A stretch of 64,000 bases of DNA from Clostridiales bacterium (GCA_018372435.1 JAHAJA010000002.1:248001-312000); one strand, 5' to 3'; numbered from the stretch's first letter, positions 7,566-17,538 are shown. The notes: generated by a model from the sequence alone, not told the origin. Numbers and translations: made by a program.

Positions 7566-10220
7566 GTGAAAGTGTATGGACTAAACGAATTAAGAAGAAT
7601 GTATCTAGAATTTTTTGAAAGCAAAGATCATTTGCGATTAAACAGCTTTTCTTTAGTACCACAGAATGATAAAAGTTTATTATTAATCAATTCAGGTATG
7701 GCACCACTGAAACCATACTTTACAGGACAGGAGATTCCTCCAAGAAAAAGAGTTACCACTTGTCAAAAATGTATCCGTACAGGGGATATTGAGAATGTTG
7801 GAAAGACAGCACGTCACCTAACTTTTTTTGAGATGCTTGGTAATTTCTCTTTCGGTGATTACTTCAAGAAAGAAGCGATTGCGTGGTCATGGGAGTTCTT
7901 AACAGAAGTTGTTGGGCTTGATGCGGATCGTTTGTATCCTTCTATTTATTTTGAAGATGATGAAGCATTTGATATCTGGACGAAAGATATGGGAGTGGCT
8001 GGAGATAGAATTACACGTTTCGAAAGAGATGAAAATGGTGATTGTGATAACTTCTGGGAACATGGTGCAGGTCCATGTGGTCCATGCTCTGAAATCTATT
8101 ATGACCGTGGTGAAAAATATGGTTGTGGTAGCCCAGATTGTAAAGTGGGTTGTGAATGTGATCGTTTTATGGAAGTATGGAATAACGTATTCACACAATT
8201 CGAAAGTGATGGCAATGGCCATTATACAGAATTAGTTCAAAAGAATATTGATACTGGTATGGGACTTGAACGTTTAGCGGTTGTAGTTCAAGATGTTGAT
8301 ACAGTATATGATGTAGATACGATGAAAGCAATTCGTGATAAAGTATGTGAAATCGCAGGAGTAACATACCAAACAAATGAAAAGAATGATGTTTCTATTC
8401 GTTTGATTACAGACCATATCCGTTCCGTGACATTCATGATTTCTGATGGTATTATCCCTTCGAATGAAGGAAGAGGTTATGTTCTTAGAAGATTACTTAG
8501 AAGAGCTGCTCGTCATGGTAAATTACTAGGAATCAATGATAAGTTCCTTGCGCAATTATGTAAGACGGTTATTGATGAATCGAAAGACGGTTATCCTGAA
8601 TTAGAAGATAAGAAAGAATATATCTTAAAATTATTAACAATTGAAGAGGATAACTTTAATAAGACAATTGACCAAGGTCTTAGTATCTTAGCTGATTTAG
8701 AAGAAAATCTTGTAAAAGAAGGTAAGAATACATTAGACGGAGAAGATGCATTCAAATTATATGATACGTACGGCTTCCCACTTGATTTAACAAAAGAAAT
8801 CTTAGAAGAAAAAGGTTTCTTGGTAGATGAAGAAGGATTCCAAAAAGCGATGAATGTACAAAGAGAAACTGCAAGAAGTGCTCGTGAAGTTACTAATTAT
8901 ATGGGTGCTGATGTTACTGTATATCAATCAATTGATCCAGCAATCACATCTACCTTCGTAGGATATGATCGCTTATCACATGATAGTAAAGTTACTGTAC
9001 TTACTACAGAATCAGAAATCGTAGAGGAATTACTAGCAGGTCAAACAGGTACAATAATCGTTGATGAAACTCCATTCTATGCAACAATGGGTGGTCAGTT
9101 AAACGATGCCGGAGTGATTAAGACTGCAAACGCTACATTCGTTGTTGAAGATGTTATCAAATTACAAGGTGGCAAAGTAGGTCACGTAGGTAAGATGGAA
9201 GAAGGAATTATTAAGGTAAACGAAACCGTTACTTTAGTAGTTGATGAAGATAGAAGAAACTCTACAGGCAAGAATCATACAGCTACACATTTACTTCAAA
9301 AGGCACTTAAGATGGTACTAGGAAATCATGTTGAACAAGCAGGTTCTTATGTAAGTAAAGATCGTCTTCGTTTTGACTTTACGCATTTCTCAGCCTTAAC
9401 AAAAGAAGAGATTGCAAAAGTAGAAGCAATTGTTAATGAACAAATTGAAGCAAGCATTGCGATTCAAACGAATGTTATGACAATCGAAGAAGCTAAAAAA
9501 TCGGGCGCTATGGCATTATTCGGTGAAAAATATGGAGATACTGTACGTGTGGTAACTGCTGGAGATTTCAGTAAGGAATTATGTGGTGGTACACATGTTG
9601 GCAATACAAGTACAATCGCTGCTTTCAAAATCATTGCTGAGCAAGGTGTAGCAGCTGGTGTAAGAAGAATTGAAGCTTTAACAGGTAAAGGTGTATTCGA
9701 ATATTATAACCATATGGAAGAAACACTGAATGAAGCATCAAGAGTTGCTAAGACAGAGCCTGCTATGTTATCAAAGAGAATTGAAACTATGCAAGAGGAA
9801 ATCAAGGCTCTTCAAGTAGAAAACGAAAAACTTAAAAACAAATTAGCAAAAGATGCTCTTGGCGATGTTATGAACCAAGTAGTAGAAGTAAAAGGTGTGA
9901 AAGTACTTGCTACGAAAGTACCTGATGTAGATATGAATGGCCTTCGTAATTTAGGTGATCAATTAAAAGAAAAATTAGGTGAGGGTGTAATTGTACTTGC
10001 ATCTGCGCAAGGTAGTGATAAGGTAAACTTAATAGCTATGGCTACAGATGGTGTTATGAAGCAAGGAGCACATGCAGGTAACTTAATTAAAGCAATCGCA
10101 GCAATCGTTGGCGGTGGTGGCGGTGGTCGTCCTAACATGGCACAAGCTGGTGGAAAGAATCCTGCTGGTATTGATGAAGCAATTGCAAAAGTGACAGAAG
10201 TGCTAGAACAACAATTATAA
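7566..10220 (+). CDS. alaS: Alanine--tRNA ligase
   Basis: Class II aminoacyl-tRNA synthetase that charges tRNA-Ala and edits mischarged serine or glycine. Its 884 residues match the family. The catalytic domain starts with the characteristic SFSLVPQNDKSLLLINSGM. The editing domain carries the zinc-ligand motifs NHTATHLL and CGGTHVG, and the C-terminal domain ends with a glycine-rich GGGGGGRP stretch. Translation starts at GTG, eight bases after a perfect AGGAGG. A Cys-rich segment near residue 185 (CGSPDCKVGCECDRF) is an ordinary feature of the clostridial enzyme. The gene appears monocistronic, with rpsU having its own promoter downstream. No T-box is visible in the upstream 160 bases. Confidence 0.97.
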   Translation: MKVYGLNELRRMYLEFFESKDHLRLNSFSLVPQNDKSLLLINSGMAPLKPYFTGQEIPPRKRVTTCQKCIRTGDIENVGKTARHLTFFEMLGNFSFGDYFKKEAIAWSWEFLTEVVGLDADRLYPSIYFEDDEAFDIWTKDMGVAGDRITRFERDENGDCDNFWEHGAGPCGPCSEIYYDRGEKYGCGSPDCKVGCECDRFMEVWNNVFTQFESDGNGHYTELVQKNIDTGMGLERLAVVVQDVDTVYDVDTMKAIRDKVCEIAGVTYQTNEKNDVSIRLITDHIRSVTFMISDGIIPSNEGRGYVLRRLLRRAARHGKLLGINDKFLAQLCKTVIDESKDGYPELEDKKEYILKLLTIEEDNFNKTIDQGLSILADLEENLVKEGKNTLDGEDAFKLYDTYGFPLDLTKEILEEKGFLVDEEGFQKAMNVQRETARSAREVTNYMGADVTVYQSIDPAITSTFVGYDRLSHDSKVTVLTTESEIVEELLAGQTGTIIVDETPFYATMGGQLNDAGVIKTANATFVVEDVIKLQGGKVGHVGKMEEGIIKVNETVTLVVDEDRRNSTGKNHTATHLLQKALKMVLGNHVEQAGSYVSKDRLRFDFTHFSALTKEEIAKVEAIVNEQIEASIAIQTNVMTIEEAKKSGAMALFGEKYGDTVRVVTAGDFSKELCGGTHVGNTSTIAAFKIIAEQGVAAGVRRIEALTGKGVFEYYNHMEETLNEASRVAKTEPAMLSKRIETMQEEIKALQVENEKLKNKLAKDALGDVMNQVVEVKGVKVLATKVPDVDMNGLRNLGDQLKEKLGEGVIVLASAQGSDKVNLIAMATDGVMKQGAHAGNLIKAIAAIVGGGGGGRPNMAQAGGKNPAGIDEAIAKVTEVLEQQL

Positions 10221-10239
10221 GAAATTTTGCAAAATAATG

Positions 10240-10268
10240 TTGACATTTATAGTTATTAATACTATAAT
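10240..10268 (+). promoter_or_regulatory. Consensus sigma-A promoter of rpsU
   Basis: A perfect TTGACA at 10240-10245 and a perfect TATAAT at 10263-10268 are separated by 17 bp. This is the strongest housekeeping promoter in the window, as expected for a ribosomal protein gene. Confidence 0.9.
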
Positions 10269-10347
10269 CATAATAGTGCTATTCAAATTATACCCAAACA
10301 GTTGTATAGGCACAATACACAACTGGAGGGAGGTTAGGTGTGAGACT

Positions 10348-10524
10348 ATGTCAAATGTAATTGTTAAAGACAATGAAACTTTAGATAGTGCTCTACGCAG
10401 ATTCAAAAGAAACTGTGCTAAAGCAGGTATCCAACAAGAAATACGTAAAAGAGAGCATTATGAAAAGCCAAGCGTAAGACGTAAGAAAAAATCTGAGGCT
10501 GCTCGTAAACGTAAATTTAAATAG
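10348..10524 (+). CDS. rpsU: 30S ribosomal protein S21
   Basis: Small-subunit ribosomal protein of 58 residues. The sequence MSNVIVKDNETLDSALRRFK and the very basic C-terminus (RRKKKSEAARKRKFK) are characteristic of bS21. I start at the ATG after the GGAGGGAGG-rich stretch; an upstream in-frame ATG 111 bases earlier lies before the promoter. The gene has its own consensus promoter and a terminator 40 bases after the stop, so it is a monocistronic unit. Confidence 0.96.
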   Translation: MSNVIVKDNETLDSALRRFKRNCAKAGIQQEIRKREHYEKPSVRRKKKSEAARKRKFK

Positions 10525-10533
10525 TTAAAAAAA

Positions 10534-10596
10534 TAGTGTAGCATACACTACGTAAAAGCCAATAAACCCTTAATCATTTTATGATTAGGGGTTTTT
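10534..10596 (+). terminator. Terminator pair after rpsU
   Basis: A small hairpin (TAGTGTA at 10534-10540 with TACACTA at 10544-10550) precedes a stronger terminator. In the latter, ACCCTTAATCAT near 10564-10575 pairs with ATGATTAGGGGT at 10581-10592, followed by six T residues. Confidence 0.85.
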
Positions 10597-10692
10597 TACG
10601 ATTGTTTACACTGTATTTTAATGGAAAAACATTGCCGTATTAAGGATATGATTTACTTTTTTGAAACTGATTTGAAATTGGTAATAAACTGT

Positions 10693-10722
10693 GTATATAC
10701 TTTTTGTCTTCAAACATATACT
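10693..10722 (+). promoter_or_regulatory. Candidate sigma-E promoter of yqfC-yqfD
   Basis: GTATATA (10693-10699) and CATATACT (10715-10722) are 15 bp apart and resemble the mother-cell sigma-E consensus (ATA element, then CATACA-T). yqfCD is under sigma-E in Bacillus subtilis, which supports the call, but the match is partial. Confidence 0.4.
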
Positions 10723-10829
10723 GTTATAGTACTACTATGTGCGAGAGCTTAATTTGAAAAATATTTTTCATAATAGGAATTGTTCTAGTGCATAGTCTCC
10801 AGATCTTCGAAAGGAGTAAGTTGGTTTAT

Positions 10830-11198
10830 ATGGGTAAAAGTTTGAAATCGAGTCATGATACATTCAAAAAGAAGTCCAAAAAGACTCTCTATAAACAGTT
10901 TGATAATTCCAACAAGAAAGTTTCACCGGAAGAAAAGGAAACATATCTGGAATCCCTTTCTAATAGTTTACATTTACCCGGAGATATGATTGCGGGTGCG
11001 CCAATAATTACGACTACGGGGCGTTGTAGTCTATGTATAGAGAATTATAAAGGGATTATAGAGTATAATTCTCAAGTTATAAAAGTACAGACGAAAACCG
11101 GTAAGATTTGTGTGGAGGGAACTAACCTTACAATAAAATATTTTACGAATGACGAAATGAGAGTTTCTGGTATTGTACATTCGATCAAATATTGTTAG
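10830..11198 (+). CDS. yqfC: Sporulation protein YqfC
   Basis: Small conserved protein of sporulating Firmicutes, always next to yqfD. The core (LHLPGDMIAGAPIITTTG, then LCIENYKGIIEY, ending in GIVHSIKY) matches YqfC, here with a basic N-terminal extension of about 30 residues. The start is uncertain: AAGGAG at 10811-10816 lies four bases before an in-frame TTG (10821) and 13 bases before this ATG. Its molecular function is unknown; in Bacillus it belongs to the sigma-E regulon of the mother cell. It is followed by yqfD after 15 bases. Confidence 0.88.
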   Translation: MGKSLKSSHDTFKKKSKKTLYKQFDNSNKKVSPEEKETYLESLSNSLHLPGDMIAGAPIITTTGRCSLCIENYKGIIEYNSQVIKVQTKTGKICVEGTNLTIKYFTNDEMRVSGIVHSIKYC

Positions 11199-11213
11199 TA
11201 AGGAGGTTTTCGT

Positions 11214-12455
11214 TTGCTGATTCGAATCGTAAAATGGTTTCGTGGATACCTTCTCGTACGCATTAAAGGGTATTCACCGGAACGTTTCGTTAATCTTTGT
11301 AGTGCAAAAGATATACTTATATGGGATTTAAAGCAGGTAGAGGATGGCTATGAGTTTTTTATTAGTGTACAGGGTTTTCGCCAGTTAAGACCGATTGTAA
11401 AGAAAACAAAGACAAGGCCATATATTAAAAAGAGATATGGATTACCCTTCTTATTACATAGATATCGTAAAAGAAAAGTGTTTGCAATTGGAGTAGTATT
11501 ATGCTGTGTACTAGTGTATATCATGTCATTATTCATCTGGGAGATTAGTATTTCGGGTGAACTAAAACATACAGATGAGGCTATTTTAAAATTCCTAAGG
11601 AATAATAATGTGTATACGGGAATACAGAAAGAGAAAGTAAGTTGCCAAGAGATAGAAGATAAAATTCGTGCGATGTACCCGGATATTGGTTGGGTATCTG
11701 CAGAGATTCGTGGAACAAGGCTATTAATTAAGATAAAAGAAACGAATATGCCTAAGACAGTTGAAACAAGAACAGAACCATGTCATATTGTTGCGAATAA
11801 GGATGGGATTATTACTTCAATTATAACACGTAATGGTATCCCACGCGTAAAAACAGGAACAGTAGTGAAAAAGGGAGATGTTTTAGTCTCAGGAGTTGTA
11901 GATATTATGGGAGACTTTGATGTCTTAATCAGAAAAGAACCAGTTGTATCAGATGCAGATATACAGATGAAGACTTTTTATGATTATTCAGACCAATTTG
12001 ATTTAAAATATATTAAGAAGCAATATACAGGTGAAGAGAAAAAAGCGTATAGTATGTCGATTAATGAAAATAAAATATTTTTATATAGTCCTTTAAAAGT
12101 CTATAAGAAGTATGATATAATTGACAATGATGAAAAATTAAGGATAGGAAAGAACTTTTATTTACCTATTTCATTCACAACTACCTGTTATAAGGAATAT
12201 GAAATGATTCCTTCAACTTATACGGAAGAAGAAGCGAATCAGATTGCTAAAGAAAAATTGCAGCTCTACATCGACAAATTAGTTGAAAATGGAGTTACAA
12301 TTTTAGAAAATAATGTTATAATCGAGTTCAAAGGTGCGAAATGTGTGGCTTCTGGCAAGCTCATTGTTGAAGAAAGCGCTACGACCTTTCAATCGATAGA
12401 TGACAGCGAGTGGAGGAATATAGAGACTGATGAGCATAGTGGAAACGATGATTGA
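11214..12455 (+). CDS. yqfD: Sporulation protein YqfD
   Basis: Membrane-anchored sporulation protein of 413 residues. It has a basic N-terminal cytoplasmic part, one strong transmembrane helix at about 88-111 (FAIGVVLCCVLVYIMSLFIW), and a large extracytoplasmic part. The phrase GWVSAEIRGTRLLIKIKE resembles a POTRA/FtsQ-like fold. Translation starts at TTG, six bases after AAGGAGG. The 3' end overlaps phoH by 26 bases. Its exact role is unknown, but it is a sigma-E regulon member in Bacillus and is found in spore formers. Confidence 0.9.
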   Translation: MLIRIVKWFRGYLLVRIKGYSPERFVNLCSAKDILIWDLKQVEDGYEFFISVQGFRQLRPIVKKTKTRPYIKKRYGLPFLLHRYRKRKVFAIGVVLCCVLVYIMSLFIWEISISGELKHTDEAILKFLRNNNVYTGIQKEKVSCQEIEDKIRAMYPDIGWVSAEIRGTRLLIKIKETNMPKTVETRTEPCHIVANKDGIITSIITRNGIPRVKTGTVVKKGDVLVSGVVDIMGDFDVLIRKEPVVSDADIQMKTFYDYSDQFDLKYIKKQYTGEEKKAYSMSINENKIFLYSPLKVYKKYDIIDNDEKLRIGKNFYLPISFTTTCYKEYEMIPSTYTEEEANQIAKEKLQLYIDKLVENGVTILENNVIIEFKGAKCVASGKLIVEESATTFQSIDDSEWRNIETDEHSGNDD

Positions 12456-13503
12456 CATACCAGTAGAACATACCAAGAATATCTTTGGTCAGTTTGACTC
12501 TTATATTAAAATTATAGAGAAAACCTTAAATGTTACAATTGTAGCGAGAGATGGCGCACTTAAGGTGATTGGTCAAGATGCTAAAGTAACCAAAGCAAAA
12601 AGTGTATTTTCGCAATTATTAGAACTCTCAAGAAGAGGAAATGAGATTACAGAGCAGCAAGTGAATTATGCACTTGCTCTTGGTATGGATGATAATGAAC
12701 AAGCTATCGTCGAGATTGACACGGATTTAATCTGTCACACAATTAACGGAAAATCAATTAAACCAAAAACAATAGGACAAAAAACATATATCGACGCAAT
12801 ACGCAAGAAAATGATTGTATTTGGTATCGGACCCGCTGGAACGGGCAAGACTTATTTAGCGATGGCAATGGCAATTACAGCATTCAAAAACAATGAAGTA
12901 AATAAGATTATTATGACTCGACCTGCTATAGAAGCAGGTGAAAAATTAGGTTTCTTACCAGGAGATTTACAAAGCAAAGTTGATCCTTATCTGAGACCGT
13001 TATATGATGCATTATATCAAATCATGGGTGCGGAATCCTATGTAAGAAATTCAGAGAAAGGTTTAATTGAGGTTGCTCCGCTAGCGTATATGAGAGGACG
13101 TACCTTAGATAATGCCTTCATTATATTAGATGAGGCGCAGAATACTACACCAGCACAGATGAAGATGTTCTTAACACGAATCGGTTTTGGATCAAAAGTT
13201 ATTATTACAGGTGACTTAACACAAAAGGATTTACCAGCAGGGCAGAAATCTGGTTTGGATCATGCAATTAAAGTACTAAAAAAGGTTGACGATCTTGGTT
13301 TTTGTTATTTAACGAGTCAGGATGTTGTTCGTCATCCATTGGTACAAAAGATTGTTAAGGCTTATGATGATTATGAAGCAAAAGTTCAGACGACACAAAA
13401 GGTTAACCGTGATTCACAGGAAGTAAACAAGTCTACTAATAGAGCAAGCAATGATGAGAAGCGTGATAACCATAAGAAGAAAACCAGAAAGGTAAGGTCT
13501 TAA
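12430..13503 (+). CDS. phoH: PhoH-family ATPase
   Basis: Cytoplasmic P-loop ATPase linked to RNA metabolism, 357 residues. An N-terminal KH-like segment (residues 10-65) precedes the ATPase core with Walker A GPAGTGKT at 134-141 and Walker B FIILDEAQN. The C-terminal tail (about 320-357) is unusually basic and Ser/Asn-rich. It overlaps yqfD and is followed by ybeY after three bases, the conserved phoH-ybeY order. I keep the first ATG; a second at 12448 would remove most of the overlap but has only a weak ribosome site. Confidence 0.94.
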   Translation: MSIVETMIDIPVEHTKNIFGQFDSYIKIIEKTLNVTIVARDGALKVIGQDAKVTKAKSVFSQLLELSRRGNEITEQQVNYALALGMDDNEQAIVEIDTDLICHTINGKSIKPKTIGQKTYIDAIRKKMIVFGIGPAGTGKTYLAMAMAITAFKNNEVNKIIMTRPAIEAGEKLGFLPGDLQSKVDPYLRPLYDALYQIMGAESYVRNSEKGLIEVAPLAYMRGRTLDNAFIILDEAQNTTPAQMKMFLTRIGFGSKVIITGDLTQKDLPAGQKSGLDHAIKVLKKVDDLGFCYLTSQDVVRHPLVQKIVKAYDDYEAKVQTTQKVNRDSQEVNKSTNRASNDEKRDNHKKKTRKVRS

Positions 13504-13506
13504 GGA

Positions 13507-14010
13507 ATGACAATTAACTTTGAATATGAGACAGAGATACCATTAGACCTTGATTATGAGAAGATTATAACCAGTGTTGTAGAAATGGCATCCGACTATG
13601 AAGAATGTCCATATGAGATTGAGGTAAGTGTAGTGCTTACGGATGATGAGACGATACGTCAAATCAATGCGGAGAATAGAAAGATTGATAAGGCAACAGA
13701 TGTACTATCCTTTCCTATGTTAGAATATGAAACTCCATCTGATTTTACTATGATAGAAGAGGAAGAACCAGATTATTTGTTTAATCCGGATTCAGGTGAA
13801 CTAGTTCTTGGAGATATTGTTATCTCTGTTGAGAAGGTAATAGAACAAGCTGAAAAGTATGGACATTCAAATAAAAGGGAACTCGCATTCTTAACAGCAC
13901 ATAGTATGTTGCATCTCTTTGGATACGACCATATGGTTGATGAAGAACGTATGGTTATGGAAGAAAAACAGAATGAGATATTGAATAAACTTGGAATCGT
14001 AAGGGAGTAA
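13507..14010 (+). CDS. ybeY: Endoribonuclease YbeY (rRNA maturation factor)
   Basis: Zinc-dependent single-strand endoribonuclease needed for 16S rRNA 3'-end maturation and ribosome quality control. The metal-binding motif is HSMLHLFGYDH, with His132, His136 and His142 as ligands. RKIDKATDVLSFP is the other family signature. At 167 residues it is slightly long, with an acidic insertion (EEEEPDYLFNPDSGE) before the LGDIVIS strand. It is translated almost continuously from phoH. Confidence 0.95.
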   Translation: MTINFEYETEIPLDLDYEKIITSVVEMASDYEECPYEIEVSVVLTDDETIRQINAENRKIDKATDVLSFPMLEYETPSDFTMIEEEEPDYLFNPDSGELVLGDIVISVEKVIEQAEKYGHSNKRELAFLTAHSMLHLFGYDHMVDEERMVMEEKQNEILNKLGIVRE

Positions 14011-14014
14011 ATTT

Positions 14015-15118
14015 ATGAGAAAATACAAAAGTATCATAGTAATGCTTCTCGTTGCGCTGCTATTAGTAGGATGTAAGAAAAAAGCAGAGAAGCAACCAGA
14101 TGAGATAAGGGAAGAAACAACGGAACCTGAGGTACCTGTGGAAGAGGAACCAGAAGAAGAACCTGTAGTAGAGGAAAATCATGATGGTATGGTTATTAGT
14201 AAACTTACAGGGGAGTGGGTACCAGAAGAAGTAGGCACTAGACGTCCATATGCGATTATGCTGAACAATATTAAGTATGCATCTCCTCAAAGTGGTACGT
14301 CGGAAGCATCAATTCTATATGAGGCAATTGTTGAAGGCGGCATCACAAGATTAATGGGAATTTTCGAACAGTTCTCTTCTGACCGAATTGGCTCGACTCG
14401 GAGTGCAAGACATTATTTTGTAAGCTTTGCGGATGAATATGATGCAATTTATGTACATTTTGGACATACCAAATACGCAACTGCAAAAATTAAGGAGTTA
14501 GGAATAAATAACCTGAGTGGTTTATCAGGAATTGGATCAACAGTATTCTATCGAGATAATTCCATTAAGGCTCCTCATAATGCTTTTGCTAGTTATGAAG
14601 GAATCAAAAAAGGAACTGAGAAATTAAAATATCGTACCGAATATCGAGAGGATTTTGAAAATCACTTTACATTCTATACAGAAGATACGGATTTAAAGAG
14701 TGATACGATTGCAAACAAGGTAACTTTGAATTTTTCAAATTCAGCGAAGCCTTATCTAGTATATAATAATGACGATAAATTATATTATCGTTATCAGTTT
14801 GGTGACAAGCATATTGATTATAATACGAAGGAACAATTAACTTTCAAGAATATTATTGTTCAATATGTAAAAGAGTGGAATATTGATAAGAATGGCTATC
14901 AAACGATGGATATTGAGAATTCGTCAGGAAGTGGCTATTATATAACGAATGGGAAAGCAGTTCCTATAACATGGAAGAAGAATGAATCTACTAAAAAGAT
15001 GCATTACTACGATGAAGATGGTAATATTCTAACAATTAATCCTGGAAAGACTTACATTGCGATATTCCCAACAGATCGTCAAAGTGATGTGGTTTTTGCG
15101 GATAAAACATCTGAATAG
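14015..15118 (+). CDS. DUF3048 (YerB-family) lipoprotein
   Basis: Surface lipoprotein of 367 residues. The signal peptide ends in the lipobox LLVGC (about residue 20). A Glu/Pro-rich linker (about 30-50) is followed by the DUF3048 domain, with the hallmark RRPYAIMLNN and IGSTRSARHYF, and a C-terminal beta domain. The family is widespread in Firmicutes and its function is not established. It starts four bases after ybeY with a GGGAG ribosome site, so it is probably co-transcribed. Confidence 0.9.
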   Translation: MRKYKSIIVMLLVALLLVGCKKKAEKQPDEIREETTEPEVPVEEEPEEEPVVEENHDGMVISKLTGEWVPEEVGTRRPYAIMLNNIKYASPQSGTSEASILYEAIVEGGITRLMGIFEQFSSDRIGSTRSARHYFVSFADEYDAIYVHFGHTKYATAKIKELGINNLSGLSGIGSTVFYRDNSIKAPHNAFASYEGIKKGTEKLKYRTEYREDFENHFTFYTEDTDLKSDTIANKVTLNFSNSAKPYLVYNNDDKLYYRYQFGDKHIDYNTKEQLTFKNIIVQYVKEWNIDKNGYQTMDIENSSGSGYYITNGKAVPITWKKNESTKKMHYYDEDGNILTINPGKTYIAIFPTDRQSDVVFADKTSE

Positions 15119-15141
15119 TTTACCAATGATAGGAGCATATT

Positions 15142-16788
15142 ATGAGACATGCAACAAACAAAAAACAGAATAATTTCATTGTACAAGGAAGTATCCTAGC
15201 GATTGCTTCCTTGTTAAGTCGTATTATCGGCTTGTTGTATCGTGTTCCAATGACCAATATTATTGGTGACGAAGGGATGGGGTACTATTCCAATGCTTTT
15301 ATTATCTACAATATTGCATTGATAGTTTCTTCCTATAGTATGCCGCTAGCAGTTTCTAAATTAGTTGCGGCATATACGGTGAAGAGAGAATACAAGAATT
15401 CATATCGTGTTTTTAAAGCTGCAACCCTTGTTGCTGCCATTTCAGGATTAGTAGTATCCTTAATCATCTTCTTTGGTGCTGATTTCTTTGCGGGAGAGAT
15501 TTTTAAGAGTCCCAGAAGTGCCATTCCATTACGAATGGTAGCACCGAATATATTTCTGATGGCGATAATCGGAACACTAAGAGGATATTTCCAAGGTAAG
15601 AATACCATGATGCCAACTAGTGCATCGCAATTAATAGAGCAAATTGTTAATGCGTTTGTTAGTGTATTTGCAGCATATAATTTCATGGTTGCGAATAGTG
15701 CATCTGCGAATATTGCTGCTTATGGTGCAGCTGGTGGAACATTAGGTACGGTCGTTGGATCTGGTGCTGCATTAGTTTTCTTAGGACTAGTTTATTTTGC
15801 GTATAGCCCAATTATTAAGAAACAGAATAGAAGAGATACTATGTCTCCAATCGAAGAATATCCAGACATTTATAAGATGTTACTGTTAACAATTGCACCA
15901 GTAATTCTTAGCCAAACTGTATATCAGTTAAGCGGATTACTTGATAATGCAATATTTGGTAATATTATGGATTCGAAGGGATTTACATCTGAAGAACATG
16001 CCGCATTACTCGGTATCTATTCTTCAAAATACAGTCTATTAGTAAACGTGCCTGTTTCTATTGCTTCAGCCATAGCAGCATCTATGGTTCCGGCAATTGT
16101 TAGAGCACGAGTACAAGGTGCACATAAGGAAGTTAAGAAGAAAATACATGTTGCTATCAAATTCAATATGATTATCGCTATACCATCAGCTGTTGGTATG
16201 ACAGTATTAGCGCAGCCGATACTTAATATGTTATTCCCTACGAAAGATGAAGATTCGGCTAGGTTAGCAATTCGCTTACTAATGATTGGTTCTATAGCAA
16301 TTGTTTTCTATGCCCTATCAACAATTAGTAATGCGGTATTACAAGGAATCAATAAGATGAGTATACCAGTAAAACATTCTGCAATATCACTTGCTATTCA
16401 TGTTGTCCTAGTAGCTGTCTTATTAAAATATACTAATATGGGAGTTTACGCTCTTGTAATAGGAAACATAACATTTCCATTAGTAGTGTGTGTACTTAAC
16501 TGGATTTCAATAGGAAAATTATTACGTTATCAGCAGGAACTATTACAAAGTTTTATTATACCTACGGTATGTTCCTTCTTAATGGGACTAGTTGCATTCT
16601 TGGTTTATAAAGGGACGCATTTTGTAATTCCATCGAATGCATTTGCAACTGTTATAGCTATAAGTTTAGCTGCAGGTTCTTATTTTGCATTTTTAATTCT
16701 ATTCAAAGGTATAACAGAAGATGAATTATATGGACTTCCAAAAGGTCATCTTATTATAAGATTATCAAAGAAATTGCATTTGATGTAA
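15142..16788 (+). CDS. MurJ/SpoVB-type lipid-linked polysaccharide flippase
   Basis: Polytopic membrane protein of 548 residues from the MVF/MOP superfamily, with about 14 hydrophobic segments. The N-terminus (GSILAIASLLSRIIGLLYRV) and the PMTNIIGDEGMGYY phrase are typical of the YtgP/SpoVB group. These proteins flip lipid-linked cell-wall precursors such as lipid II across the membrane. Sequence alone does not separate the vegetative MurJ role from the spore-cortex SpoVB role. It is preceded by AGGAG and lies 23 bases after the lipoprotein gene. Confidence 0.88.
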   Translation: MRHATNKKQNNFIVQGSILAIASLLSRIIGLLYRVPMTNIIGDEGMGYYSNAFIIYNIALIVSSYSMPLAVSKLVAAYTVKREYKNSYRVFKAATLVAAISGLVVSLIIFFGADFFAGEIFKSPRSAIPLRMVAPNIFLMAIIGTLRGYFQGKNTMMPTSASQLIEQIVNAFVSVFAAYNFMVANSASANIAAYGAAGGTLGTVVGSGAALVFLGLVYFAYSPIIKKQNRRDTMSPIEEYPDIYKMLLLTIAPVILSQTVYQLSGLLDNAIFGNIMDSKGFTSEEHAALLGIYSSKYSLLVNVPVSIASAIAASMVPAIVRARVQGAHKEVKKKIHVAIKFNMIIAIPSAVGMTVLAQPILNMLFPTKDEDSARLAIRLLMIGSIAIVFYALSTISNAVLQGINKMSIPVKHSAISLAIHVVLVAVLLKYTNMGVYALVIGNITFPLVVCVLNWISIGKLLRYQQELLQSFIIPTVCSFLMGLVAFLVYKGTHFVIPSNAFATVIAISLAAGSYFAFLILFKGITEDELYGLPKGHLIIRLSKKLHLM

Positions 16789-16866
16789 AAAGAGATGGTT
16801 CTTTCAATTACAACTGTATAATTTTTGAAATACTGGTAATAACTTTATCCAAAGGAGTGAATACAC

Positions 16867-17493
16867 ATGAAAAGGATATATGTTATTATCAGTGGTTTTT
16901 TTTCGTTAACAATTATATTTACTTTATGCTTTTATTTGAGTTACACTGCTGCGCTCAAGCAATTTAACCGGAATGCTAATGAGATGAATATGTTATCTGT
17001 AAAGAGCGATGTAGGAGAATATGCCAAAACTGTAGACACGGCAAAGATTGATACTATAAATCCATTTACCAATATAGTTATAGAGCAATATGACATTGCA
17101 ACGAATACGACTACCACAACCAATCAGAACGTGAAAGAAGAACTGCTTGGCTACACAAGAGAGGATTTAGCCTTGTATTGCGAACGTTACATGAGAAATA
17201 TTCCAGTTGACGAACAAAGTCAGGGGTTGATATCTTTTAAGGTGGAATCATTTTCTGAAAATAAAGTAGTATTAAGAAAAAATTATAATAGTAAGAATAC
17301 CCAGTATAAATTCTATATGGCAATCCAAAATGGATTTATAACCGTATTTTACATTGATAAAAAGACAGTTTTTGAATATACCAATATCGATATGAAAGAC
17401 TTACCACAAGAAGAGATTGACAAACTATATGTGGGAGTCTATGTTAAAGATGAACAGGAACTATATACGATACTAGAAGGGTATTCTAGTTAA
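16867..17493 (+). CDS. Single-pass membrane protein with BofC-like C-terminal domain
   Basis: A 208-residue protein with an N-terminal transmembrane anchor (residues 4-26) and a Thr/Asn-rich stretch. The C-terminal domain (about 100-208) includes LLGYTREDLALYCERYM, VVLRKNYN, and a closing YTILEGYSS. This resembles the BofC C-terminal domain family common in Lachnospiraceae. In Bacillus, BofC restrains the SpoIVB protease during sporulation, but whether that applies here is unknown. An AAGGAG ribosome site precedes the ATG. Confidence 0.65.
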   Translation: MKRIYVIISGFFSLTIIFTLCFYLSYTAALKQFNRNANEMNMLSVKSDVGEYAKTVDTAKIDTINPFTNIVIEQYDIATNTTTTTNQNVKEELLGYTREDLALYCERYMRNIPVDEQSQGLISFKVESFSENKVVLRKNYNSKNTQYKFYMAIQNGFITVFYIDKKTVFEYTNIDMKDLPQEEIDKLYVGVYVKDEQELYTILEGYSS

Positions 17494-17538
17494 GTAGAGA
17501 AACACACTGACTTTATATGCATAGGCAGGAGGTACTGC

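Noticed and set aside
7899..8376. Several overlapping open frames on both strands inside alaS
   Set aside because: They lie wholly within a conserved gene, have implausible composition and no ribosome sites. They are shadow frames.
12430..12455. Frameshift between yqfD and phoH suggested by the 26-base overlap
   Set aside because: Both proteins have complete, family-typical ends and the overlap is an ordinary coupled junction.
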